A program made the translations under genes and the position numbers. From NCBI GenBank assembly GCA_034638255.1, contig JAWPGT010000060.1:1-64000 (forward strand): 64,000 bases of DNA, read 5' to 3'. The first letter of the stretch is position 1; every line of letters begins with the position of its first letter. Origin of the DNA: Coprinus comatus. Its lineage: Eukaryota; Basidiomycota; Agaricomycetes; Agaricales; Agaricaceae. Below, one piece after another: positions 1 to 10,359 of this stretch. The notes beneath the pieces are model-generated. The model ran no database searches and was not told the origin of the DNA. It saw only the letters and a list, made by a program, of their open reading frames with translations.

Positions 1-91
1 CGGCAAGAGTCTGACCAGATTCAACTACTGAATCAAACTTGTCTGCTTCAACCAGAGCAGGAACCAGGTCCAAGTGGGTTGAGTTAGTCAT
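1..91 (-). CDS. Start of an unrecognised gene, cut by the left edge
   Basis: An ATG at 91 opens a frame that runs to the window edge without a stop, about 30 codons. It begins MTNSTHLDLVPALVEADKF and reads like a normal soluble protein N-terminus. It lies 256 bp downstream of the ARG1 stop on the same strand, so it would be a separate transcription unit. Too little is visible to name a family, and the frame could also be chance. Confidence 0.4.
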   Translation of the reverse strand, partial: MTNSTHLDLVPALVEADKFDSVVESGQTLA

Positions 92-347
92 TGTGTGGAG
101 CAGACAGTTGCGATTCTTTACCACGCAGAGGTCATACTACATAGTCACGTGGATAGGTAAGAAATGAAATTAATTGTTGTCACAGCTGTCATCGAGACAA
201 GTACTTAAACTACACAAATTTTTGAACATCTATTCTCTAGTAAACATCCGCGGGGAGGACACCACCCTTGCCCTTGGCAATGTTGGATTGGGCCCACCTA
301 TAGAAATGGTAAGTCAACCAGGACCCATGTTGATGAACAAACATTTC

Positions 348-1994
348 TTACTTCTTAAGTCTGATGGATTCAATCGCAATGAATCCACTGGTGTCAGTGG
401 GTTCGAAACCACCGAGCTCGTCCATTGACGATTGTGCAGCATCGTAAAGACCCTGTGTTATTGTTAATATCAAAAAAAAAAGTGAGAGTGCAAGTCGACG
501 TATTCTTACCTCACTACTCTCACGGCCTTCGACAACGGTGTTGCCCTTGTACAACTTGAGTTTCACAAGACCGTTGACCGTTCGCTGACTTGAAGGGATA
601 GCACTGGTAACAAACTCGCGTTCGGGCGAGAAGAAGTGCCCATTGTAGAGAATTCGGCTCAAAGCGATGGTAGTGAACTGATCACGGAGTGCACGGACAT
701 TACGATCAAGAGTGAGACCTTCGAGATCCATGTGGGCAACACGCAAAATAGTAGCGGCGGGAGATTCGTAGCAGCCACGAGACTTAACACCAATGAACCT
801 ATTTTCAACGATATCGATACGGCCAATGCCATGCTTCCTGGCGAGAGCGTTCAACACGTTGAAGATATCAACAGCGTCAGTGTACTCCTTGGCCTCCTTA
901 GGAACAACGACACGGACAGGGAGACCCTGTTTGAACTCGATAGCAATGCGCTCAGGATCATTGGGTGCATCTTCGGGAGCGGTGGTTAATTTCCACATGT
1001 CAGCGGGAGGAGTGACATTGGGATCTTCTAAGATACCGGCCTCGTAAGAAATATGGAACAAGTTCTCGTCGGTTGACCATGGCTTAGCGGCGGTCTGTTG
1101 AACGGGAATGTTCTTCTCAGCAGCATACTGGAGGAGTGCCTGTCTACCCGCAAAACGGTTGTAGAATTCTATTCACGTAGCATCAGTATACGGGGAATAT
1201 TTTTGGAAGAAAGACGGGAACATACCGGGAATTCTCCAAGGAGCGATAACTTTGATGTCGGGTTTGAGGCCATAGAAGGCAAGTTCGAAACGAACTTGGT
1301 CGTTTCCTTTGCCTGTGCAGCCATGGGAAACGAAGCTGAATGTTTCGAAAATAGAATCAGTAAACTTGTTGTCAAGAAGACATGTTTATTACTTACTCGC
1401 AACCCTCCCTTTCGGCGACTTCGATCATGCCGCGAGCGATGACGGGCCTAGCAAGCGATGTTCCGAGAAGGTATACATTCTATATTAAAGATCAATTAAA
1501 TTACTGAAAAGTAATGATGTTGAGATGTACCTCATAAATACAGTTGGCTTGGACAGCAGGGTAAATGAGCTCAGTTACGAATTCACGCTTGAGATCCTAA
1601 GCGAAGGTGGAGATCAACATCTTTCCTATATGACTCGGCAACATAACTTGCATACCGACAAGAAGAATTTCTTTGCTCCAACTCGTAGAGCCTTGGCTTC
1701 AGCAGCTTTGTAGTCCTATGAATATGGATATACCAAAACAAAACAAAAAGAGGTGGCATGATCTATTAGATTTCATGGCAATGATCCTGATTGAAACTTG
1801 GAATATACCTCTTCCTGGCCGACATCAGCCATGAAGGCATAGACTTCATAACCCTGTTCAATCAACCATGCCAAGATACAGGAAGTATCTGCGATAGATT
1901 ACGGAGTTTAGTATACACTCGCAGCCCGCTATTAGTGACACTCACCAAGACCACCAGAGTAGGCAAGCAGAACACGACCACGGCTTTCAGTCAT
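348..1994 (-). CDS. ARG1: Argininosuccinate synthase
   Basis: Joins citrulline and aspartate, using ATP, to make argininosuccinate in the cytosolic steps of arginine synthesis. The start at 1994 gives [19 protein letters not shown], which holds the family's ATP-binding PP-loop SGGLDTS at about residues 13-19. Later exons carry FMADVGQEE, the conserved [15 protein letters not shown] substrate segment, APWRIP, and [20 protein letters not shown]. The C-terminus is [12 protein letters not shown] followed by TAA at 348. About six short introns are needed. One lies directly after SGGL (split Asp codon) and the last one lies near 440-510. All catalytic segments visible are intact. No Gcn4/Cpc1 motif (TGACTC) was found just upstream. 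A CACGTG lies about 135 bp upstream of the ATG. Confidence 0.97.
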
Positions 1995-3651
1995 TTTCTA
2001 TGTGTAGATACGGAGAGGGGAGAAGAATGGGATGTTGGATTTATCGATATCGTCGGCCGCAAATTTATATGAGCCCCAAAAGTCTATCCGAAACTATCTA
2101 AACTTTTCGGCGTCTATCGATGTTCGGTCACGTGCGTAATTTGCCCCTTCTCCTTGGACCTGACCCAAACTTGGCCCCGGGTCTTACTGGCTTCCTGGAG
2201 TTTGTGCTCTCGTAAATAGCAACTTCAATACCGAAAGGCGGCTAATTTACTGGTAAAATGACCTCTAAAATTCCGATGACCTGATCATCTGCTTCTGTCA
2301 ATCACGCAACGAACGCTTGGCTCACGGGATAAAAGTTTCGTACATAATCTCGGTTCTACGCCTGGACTTAATCCACAACACCTACACCAAGAGTAAACGA
2401 AGTTCGGCTCTTGTACGGGCCAATAGCTATCCTTGTCCGTTGTTGGACATTCGAAGGGGATCTCATGACTGAACGACACCACTCTACCCGTGGTTGTAAT
2501 GCTTCTGTCTCCTATTGAAGAAGTTATGTGCTCTTTGCTTAGGTCCGCTTGGTAAATGACACAGTTCAGATGGTAATAAATCACAAAGACACTTAAGGTC
2601 CGGATCCACACGCAAGTTCATCCCCAAACCCCCAGACAGCGACGTCCAAGGAGACTATGCCTAGCGATTTGCTGTTACCTGGAAAGCCCACTTGATCTAA
2701 TGAAGGCTGCGCCGCCTAAGACAGTACAAGTACACCACGAGACTTCCCTTCCCTTTGCCGCAGAGAAATTATACCAGAATATCTACATGTGTGTCATGTC
2801 AGTCGTTTCAGGGTCAGTCAGACAGACGGCCTAATTATGTGTGCCTAATCCAGCCCGGGCTTCCGTACGTCCGTTCTTGACTTTTCTCCCGCTTGACCAC
2901 AATGAAACGAATACTATTCGCCCTTTTACGAGCATTCATTCGTCCTTGATCCAGCGCATCACTGCTCGTGAAGTTGCTTGAAGAACACAATTTTAGAACT
3001 CGCGTATGGATCCCGGTAGGTGTAGACAAAAAACCCTTGCCAGATTTAAGCTTCTTGCTTGATTTGTCGGATATTATCCTCCGATGGTAGTGGTATTCAA
3101 ATATTCGCATCGAGGCTATTTAGAGATCTAACTATTCAAAACGTTGGATTGGGTCTGTCCTGCTTTATTAGATGCGGACATACTTAAATAATGCATAGTA
3201 CCGAATTCAGACAAATACACCGCGGGGGCGTTTTACAACCATACTTACTTCTTTTTCGCAGATCGCTTTCTAAACCAAGTATCGTTCATTTGCAACGGAA
3301 TGAATTGGCGGAGTATTATACCAGGTCCGTAGAACGACAGGGGGACTTGAAGCTTGCAGTAGTCGTAACATCGGAGTTGGTGATAGCATCGAATATTTCT
3401 TCATCTTCTGATTAGCGCGTATCCAAGTGGGGCCTCGAGGGGAGAATTCAGTATGCAGGCTCATATAATCTCTTCCGTCTTGTCAGAGCAAACAACCATT
3501 AAAGGCTCAGGCAGACAACTCTAATGTACAATATGTTAAAATGAACTCGTAATTTAATCTCTTGTACCTACGGAGAGATTACATGGATCAATGACAAATA
3601 CGTGATGTAAAGAAGTTACATTGATCTAATCTTATCTTTCTTCCCAAAACC
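1995..3651. other. Intergenic, no gene recognised
   Basis: This 1.66-kb gap separates the divergently transcribed ARG1 (-) and methyltransferase (+) genes, so it must hold both promoters. A CACGTG E-box lies at 2129-2134. Open frames of 60-110 codons exist on both strands (for example 2285-2611 on the minus strand), but their translations show no domain, and no splice signals extend them. I see no RNA gene or repeat. Confidence 0.5.
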
Positions 3652-5111
3652 ATGTTCTACTACATCTCCTTCCTCCGTCCGCCACCTACTCAGGCGTCGC
3701 CATCTTCCACGATCACTATAACACCTCAAATATCAAATGACCTACGTACAGAACCATTCCAATCCTCTCAAGATATCTATTTCTCCTGGGCACCCTACCC
3801 ATCTTCATTCACGGCTTCTTCACCTACACTCACATCAATACTCAAAACAACCAAACCACAAAAACTTACAACGTACCGTCCAACGAACGCTTATAAAGAA
3901 ATTCCAGTTCCTCTTCCTCCTGGTATACGTGATGGCCAACAATGGCAACTCATTCTTTCAGCTACTTCATCAACCTCGAGTCTAGATTATGTGGTGAATA
4001 TCATTGAATCTGATATTGGAAAGCTACCATTTTCAGTCGTTTCGATGCCTATATTGTTCACGAGTAAAAGTCTTAAAGGAAACATAAAGAAACAAGTCAG
4101 AATTGAGAGAAATTATCGCCTTCCGGATACTCTAGGACCTATGGAAATTTCGAAGACTCAAACAGAAGGTTACATTCCAATGAAAAGATTTAGATCTCTC
4201 AAGCTTACCGAACAAACTAGCTTCGACTTGGATAAAGTGAGCTTAGTTTCAAATATCAACATCCTCATCTATGTTTAACTAAAACTCCGATCAAGAAAAT
4301 TTGGGACAGCGGTATAGGACTTAGTTCCTGGCTCCTCTCCTTCCAAAATTACAAGCCACAAGAACAATCACAATCACAATCTTCACCCAAAGATACCCTA
4401 TTCAATACTCTTTTCTCACCGGAACCTCGTCATATAGTCGAACTCGGTCAGTCCCTAAAACCTCCACCATTTTACTATCTGAAACTGAAATGAGTTTGCA
4501 ATGTTTTTTTTAGGTGCTGGTACTGGTATCGTTTCGCTGCTCCTCGCAGCCCTTCGTTCCAAGTTTCCTGAAAGTTCGGGTGACAAAATTATCACCACTG
4601 ATTTAGGTGCAGAAAACAATTATCTACTCTGTGTGAGGAGGGAACATAACACCAAAAATTAGATTCTGCCATTCCATTGTTGGAAGATAATATCGCGGCC
4701 AATACTTCACTTTATACGCACAATCCTCCCATAGCGGATGTATTGGATTGGGAGGAAGAGATACTCCCAGAAAGTGTCACATCTCTCAAGAATGTGAATG
4801 TCATTCTGTAAGCGTCTCATGGGTTTGTGATTTTACTGTTCTCATTAACCACTTCTCCATCCATTAGCATGTCGGACGTCACTTACAACACAGCATATTT
4901 CACTTCGCTCCTCGAAACTATTAAGAGGATAATCCAAATGGGAGATAAACCACCATTGATCCTCATGGGATATAAAGAGCGGCACGGCGCGGAACGTGAA
5001 CTATGGGATATGATGGAAGCAATGGGTCTGTGCCTGGAAAGGATTGGAGAGCGAAGAGGAACTGCTGAGCCACCAGTAGAAGTATGGCTAATTACTGTTT
5101 CTCAGGCTTAA
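3652..5111 (+). CDS. Methyltransf_16 protein-lysine methyltransferase (METTL21/EFM type)
   Basis: Predicted SAM-dependent seven-strand methyltransferase that modifies lysines on proteins (elongation factors, chaperones or VCP in known members). I assign five exons: 3652-4236, 4296-4446, 4514-4606, 4663-4807 and 4868-5111. All four junctions keep frame. After a roughly 195-residue N-terminal region comes KIWDSGIGLSSWLLSF, equivalent to the VWDAxxxL segment of the family. Next is SAM motif I, HIVELGAGTGIVSLLLAA, then an acidic TTDL, DVLDWEEE, and the post-motif II segment VILMSDVTYNTAYFTSLLET, where family members have a D-x-x-Y signature. The N-terminus FYYISFLRPPP resembles fungal EFM2-like proteins, but the substrate cannot be told from sequence. 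The stop at 5111 lies 99 bp from the stop of the convergent coiled-coil gene. Confidence 0.88.
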
Positions 5112-5210
5112 CCATTTCGATTTGGTATGGATTCGTTCGAGACAAGTTCCATTTTTCTTTGTCAGTTGTATATCATGGGTAAGTAGCTATTTCTCTGCTG
5201 TTAATACGGG

Positions 5211-5225
5211 CTACATGTCTCCGCT

Positions 5226-5258
<33 letters not shown>

Positions 5259-6861
5259 ATCGTCGTCATCTAGCGAGATGAATCGTCTCCCTTCTTTCTA
5301 AGGAAAAATCAACAAAAGGACGCACATTTTACGAGTTTACTTACTGGAGGCTGTCGTCTAGTGCTAGTAGTTATCGGAGCTTCCATAGTTCCCATCAACA
5401 TGGTCATTTTCCGGTTCAATATGGGGATGATACTTGGCTGTCTTTGAAAGTATTCCGGTACTGGAAATGATTTTGGTGGAAGTGGTGTTATAGTTACGTT
5501 TTTACGTTGGCTCTTTTGTTGGGTTATAGGTAGCTTTGGATTCCCTATTTGAAGACCAGCTATCATCTTAGGTTCAGTAATTGGTCCAGGTGATATTTGG
5601 TGGGCAGAATATGGCACAGAGAGGTGAAAAGGAGTCCTCGAAACGTTCTGGAAGATATCATGACCGGGTTCTCGGGGTATGATAGTGAATGGTGTGGGTA
5701 TGTTCATTGATGGAGAATTGGTGTTATTGATAGTGGAAGTATGCATTGCTGGAGGTCCAGGGGTTGGAATACGAGTGTTCTTGGTACGTTGACGGAATGT
5801 TGTATGTGGTGATATGATTACTGGGCTTATTTTCCTCATTTGAGGTGTAGCAAAAACTGAACGACTTCGGCTTTTATTTTGAGAATTTGTATTGTGTGCA
5901 GGTGAAATCAGATCATAAACTTCAAGTTTATGGGGACTAGGCTTTAAATGGTCCTTTTCTTGAGGTAAATTTACCGTGTTTCTAGGATTAGCGAGTAGCG
6001 GTATATCAATCCGGGACTTTTTAGAGGCAATTGTGGAAGGCTCTGCGATACTGTTGATAGAAAGACGTCGTTTACGGTGGATATTTTGGCAGAACCACGG
6101 GATAAAGTAGACCACTGTGATAGAAGGTCCTGTTTGAGGTTATTAGAAGTTAAAGACACTGCCGAGGCCACTTCTTGTATGCATGTCTTCAGTGATTCCA
6201 TTTTGGGAGATATGGCCTGTACGGCCGGTAATAGAGGCAGAATAGCAGAAAGAAGCGCGTTCTGTTGTTCCTGAATGGTCTTGAGCACATGCGACTGTGT
6301 TTCAATCGCTTGGTTGTGTGTCTGATTGAACTGTGAATAGTGTCAGAAATGATGTATAGCCCTACAATTGCTATACCATCTGTAATGCATCTAAACGTTG
6401 GTTGAGGGCTTCGATTCGTATTTCAAGTTTCTCGTGAAAGGGAAGGATTTGGCTTTCTTGTACGGGTTTGCCAACGGATTTTTGTATTTCGGTTTGACAT
6501 CTATTGGCTGATTCCTATGAGGTCATTGCATACATTCAATTAATATAGACGTACCGAGATCAATAATATCATTGGTCAGGGTGTCCCGATCCTTTTCAAA
6601 CAAAGCGCCGGTGATCTTTAGTTGGTGAGTTGCATTATCCATTTCCTTAAGCATTTTATCAGCACGAGCAGAGAATTGTTCTAAGCGGGCTTGTGTATCA
6701 TATAGGAGTATCCGAGTTGATGTTGCATTGCGATCTACAGGAGCAGTAGGTGGTTGCAGCAAGTCCAAGGGTCTTGCTGGGATTTCTTTTCTGAGTATAT
6801 TTTTCCATAGTAGTTCCGTTGGAGATTGACTGGTATTAGCTTGCGAACTTGAGGAAGACAT
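5211..6861 (-). CDS. Uncharacterised nuclear coiled-coil protein with an Asp-rich tail
   Basis: Begins MSSSSSQANTSQSPTELL at 6861. A helical, heptad-like region follows across three exons (ARLEQFSARADKMLKEMD; EKLEIRIEALNQRLDALQM; then LKTIQEQQNALLSAILPLL). Introns lie at about 6554-6511 (acceptor before 6507) and 6376-6331. Then comes a basic stretch, RKRRLSINS, that could be a nuclear localisation signal, and about 250 disordered residues rich in Pro, Ser, Thr and Ile. The last exon encodes KEGRRFISL followed by eleven consecutive Asp and SGDM, so the GAC/GAT repeat at 5229-5265 is coding. The helical and basic parts are in different frames. They are joined either by a 65-nt intron with weak sites or by a one-base deletion in an A run (plus-strand TTTT at 6084-6087). 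The gene shares a 98-bp promoter with BRN1, hinting at a cell-cycle or chromosome role. A Mer2-like meiotic role is possible by layout only. Confidence 0.72.
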
Positions 6862-6959
6862 AGAAGCTTAATGAGACGACGCGTCATGTGTAACAGTCAC
6901 AGAACGCGTCGGCGCTTGATCACGTGCACTAAATACCTTTGTTGAGGACCAACTGAACC
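6862..6959. promoter_or_regulatory. 98-bp bidirectional promoter with two MCB (ACGCGT) boxes and an E-box
   Basis: The start codons of the coiled-coil gene (-, 6861) and BRN1 (+, 6960) are only 98 bp apart. The gap holds ACGCGT at 6879-6884 and again at 6904-6909, plus CACGTG at about 6921-6926. ACGCGT is the known binding site of the MBF/MCB G1-S transcription factor in fungi. Two copies in so short a region are unlikely by chance and fit a cell-cycle-regulated pair. Confidence 0.65.
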
Positions 6960-9810
6960 ATGGCGCCCTCGCGTCGAGCCCGCGTCGAGGAACAAGAACG
7001 ATACCAAGGCGACACAGACATCGAGAGCGAACACGAAACCCCGAGGCAACAGAAATCACACCTTAAGAAACGACTCAGCGAGGCCTACTTCCCAGATGCT
7101 GATGGCTCTCTTAACTCAGATAACAGTCGAATGCCCCTCAAGTCCGTAAACTTAAACGACGATGCTGCAGAGAAGCGTAGGAGACGGAAAAGTGCAAAGC
7201 TTACCGTAATTGATGATATTGCTTTGTTGGAACCATCTGGAGACGCTGGACCAATCAGGAAAACGTTGAACCTTCTCGGTCTGGCAGACAGAAGCAACAA
7301 ATCAACACCGTCGCTCCACCTGCAGAAATGAACGTGCCTCTGGATGTCATGAGCTCAAATTTTGAGGAATGGATGAAGATGGCTACGGACAATGTATGGG
7401 TTGTCCAAAAAATCATTGAATGCCTCCTGATCATTACAACAGAAAATCAACGCCACAAACTCGTGGAATTTTGCACTTATAGATTATTTTCACGATATGT
7501 CGCTTCTGCGGAACAACGATGACAACTCTATCAACTTCCAACGTGCCTCGTGTACACTAGATGGTTGTGTCAAGATCTGGACGAGTCGTGTCGACAGTAT
7601 CGGTACTGAGACTGGAAAATTGCTCAGTAACCTTGCAAATGAAAATGGTGACGACGACGGCGAAAACGACTCTGATAATCCAGATGCGGATCCAACACAA
7701 GCCAAGAAAAAGAAAGCACACAGGCCGGCCGCCACCCTTGCAAAAGACCCCTCTGTTCTGCGAAGCAAGAAGTTGGACCTAGAATTTAGTGTTGACCCTT
7801 TGTTCAAAAAGACTTGCGCCGACTTCGATGAAGGTGGTGCACAAGGCCTCCTCATGAACCACCTTAGTCTGGGTACAGGTCCTGATTCATTGAGAATTAT
7901 CTTTGATGCTAGTGACTCCCTTCGGAGGATGGACGAAGATGAAGAAAAGGTTGATGAACCCCCTTCCGAGGTGGAGCTTAGCCATCTACGGAGTAAGTTG
8001 TTTCCTCGGTTTAGTCTGAAACAACCGACTGAATATGATCATGTTTTTAATCAGATGCCTTCCTCCCTGATCTCGCCGCCATAGATGAGATGGAGATTGC
8101 CCCATCTCTGGGCGAGTTTGCATTTGGTAAAAGCGCACTTTCCTCTCAGCCTGGTGCCTTCCTACACTATGATGATGATGACGACGACGACGACGAGGGT
8201 GCTGTCGGACCTACATATGATATGGAGGATGGAATTGGGGATGCACCACAGGTTGAGGACTTTTTTACCGGTATCGACGCAATTAACGACGACTTCGGTG
8301 CCGGTGACATGGGTGGAGATGATTATGCCGGTGATGAAAATTCGATGGGAGTGGCTATCGAAGCTGGACAAGGGTCTGCCACTGGTCCCTATGTGCCTTT
8401 TGACCCTCGAAAGGTACAGGGACCAAATGAGCGTGATTTTGTCATGGCGATGGCGAACGACGCTGACGATAATGGGGCTCTTGATTACTTCGAGAAGAAT
8501 TACATGAAAAACTGGGCGGGTCCTGAACATTGGAAGTTGAACAAAGTGAAACGGAAAGGTTAATTAACCCTTTATTAATTGGGTAATGCTTGCTGAAACA
8601 TCATAATTTAGCACCAATAGAGACAGACACTAATGCTGCAAAAGGCAGAAAGAAGGATAAAAAAGAGGCGTTTACAATTGATTTCTTCAAACCTGCCGAC
8701 AAGGATCTCAAGACGCTCAGTAAAGAACTTTTCGCCCCTGTAACCAGAGGTCAAAGTATCAATCTACCTGGAACTGGCGCAGCAGCTAAGAAGAGCAAGA
8801 AGAAGACCGTAGAGAAGAAGAATGATCATAGATTGCCTGACGACATACATTTCTCCAGTCGGCAACTTGTCAGATTATTCCTGAAACCCAAATTTGAGGT
8901 ACATATATCCATTTATGATAGTTAATGGTACTCATCCTGGTTGTAGCTTAAGATGCGTGGACGGAAGGTCAAGATTAATGAAACTGGCGACGGCGAGGTT
9001 GACGCCAATTTCTGGGCTCAAGCCGCTGCTGACCAAGCGACAGGTGGGGGTGACGACGATGAGGGTACGCGTGATTTACTATTCCTTTCCCATTACCCTT
9101 GGTAACATATCCACTGTTAGATGGTGATGCCAACATGCCCTTCAACACACAATTCTTCCAAGATGATTACGATGATGGTCCCGGATTTGATGACGATGGA
9201 GGGTATGACGGCATCATAGCAGATGCAGATGCTGAAGAGCAGGATCTCCTAGCACAAACCGCGAACCATACTAGGCGCGTCCGCCCTGAGAAGGTCAACT
9301 ACGCGAAGAGGGCGAAGAGAGTTGATGTAAGGAAATTGAAGGATAATATTTGGAAAGGCTTGGATATCATTGTCCCGCATAAAACGGAGAATGAGGATAG
9401 CGACGAAGAGATGGTATGTGTTTGCTTGAATAACATATACTCAAAGCTAATTGTTTGTTAGGATGTTGATGAGGAGAAACAGTTGACAGACCCTTCAGAA
9501 GCACGGCAATTTAGTCAAGTTATTAGCGGACTGCAGCAGACGTACCCGAAAGACAAGATGGAAGAAATCAGCACGAGTTTCTGTTTCATTTGTTTATTAC
9601 ATTTGGCCAATGAACAAGGTTTGAAACTTGAGAGCCAAGTCAAGGACGAAGATGGTTTAGTGATAGAGAATGATGAAGTTATAGAACAGAAAGTCGGAGA
9701 TATCTGGAATATCAAGGTTCGCGTTTCATTGCAGTAACCTAGTCACCCTACTAAATGTTTCCCTTTGCCTGTAGATCTTCCGAGATCCAGCTGCTGCTCC
9801 AGCAGCGTGA
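6960..9810 (+). CDS. BRN1: Condensin complex subunit 2 (CAP-H / Brn1 kleisin)
   Basis: Kleisin subunit that closes the Smc2-Smc4 condensin ring for mitotic chromosome compaction. The start at 6960 gives MAPSRRARVEEQERYQGD, followed by a basic patch, EKRRRRKSAK. Diagnostic N-terminal SMC-binding text follows: NVPLDVMSSNFEEWMKMATDN, then an intron, then KIN..NSWNFALIDYFHDMSLLRN. Downstream are the acidic middle, DLAAIDEMEIAPSLGEFAFG, the GPEHWKLNKVKR motif, KMRGRKVKINETGDGEVDA, and VNYAKRAKRVDVRKLKDN before the C-terminal winged-helix region that contacts Smc4. The last exon reads IFRDPAAAPAA and ends in TGA at 9808-9810. At least seven short introns are needed. No break was seen. A poly-Asp stretch near 8172 is a normal acidic linker. 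Confidence 0.95.
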
Positions 9811-10359
9811 TAGGAGCACTAATATTACGCCTTGTTCTGTTGCTACTCTTTGTCTGGATTTATTGTTCTTTTGGGAACTGTTAATGTCTTCATGTCAATT
9901 CCTTCGCGTTATCATCATTTAGCTTTTTTTTCTCCATTCTTTTATTTCGTTGATGTGATTATACAAATATTTAAGCTCGATCCTGTACACTATCTTCCTT
10001 TTGTGATATTTTCTTGTCCTCCCATCTACTAGTGTATAGCTTTTTATTAAACTCACCATCTGTTGTACTATGCGATATACGCACGCCATCCTTGTATTAA
10101 CAAAGGGGGTGTGGTCTGAATGTATAATCTGCTAAACAATAAGGAAAATTTATGAACACCCAACGCGGCGTTTATATACTGGACTGGGTATGTCTGACAT
10201 ATGCCAAGTTGGTATTGCGGATTAGATCATCTTAGTGTATATAAATAGAATTTCTCTATTTCGTTGGATTTCCCTGATGATGTAATCAGCAAGTCTAATG
10301 TGCATCCACCACATTGTCCTACACGTGTTGTCCTTTGAGTGTAACACTCAACGGCTTCC
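9811..10359. other. Intergenic: BRN1 3' end and Doa10-A promoter
   Basis: T-rich sequence after the BRN1 stop, fitting a 3' UTR, then the upstream region of the RING-CH ligase. No domain-bearing frame, RNA gene or repeat was recognised. Confidence 0.5.

Noticed and set aside
5229..5265. TCG/TCA trinucleotide run as a non-coding microsatellite
   Set aside because: On the minus strand it encodes the in-frame poly-Asp tail of the coiled-coil protein, ending at a stop after SGDM.
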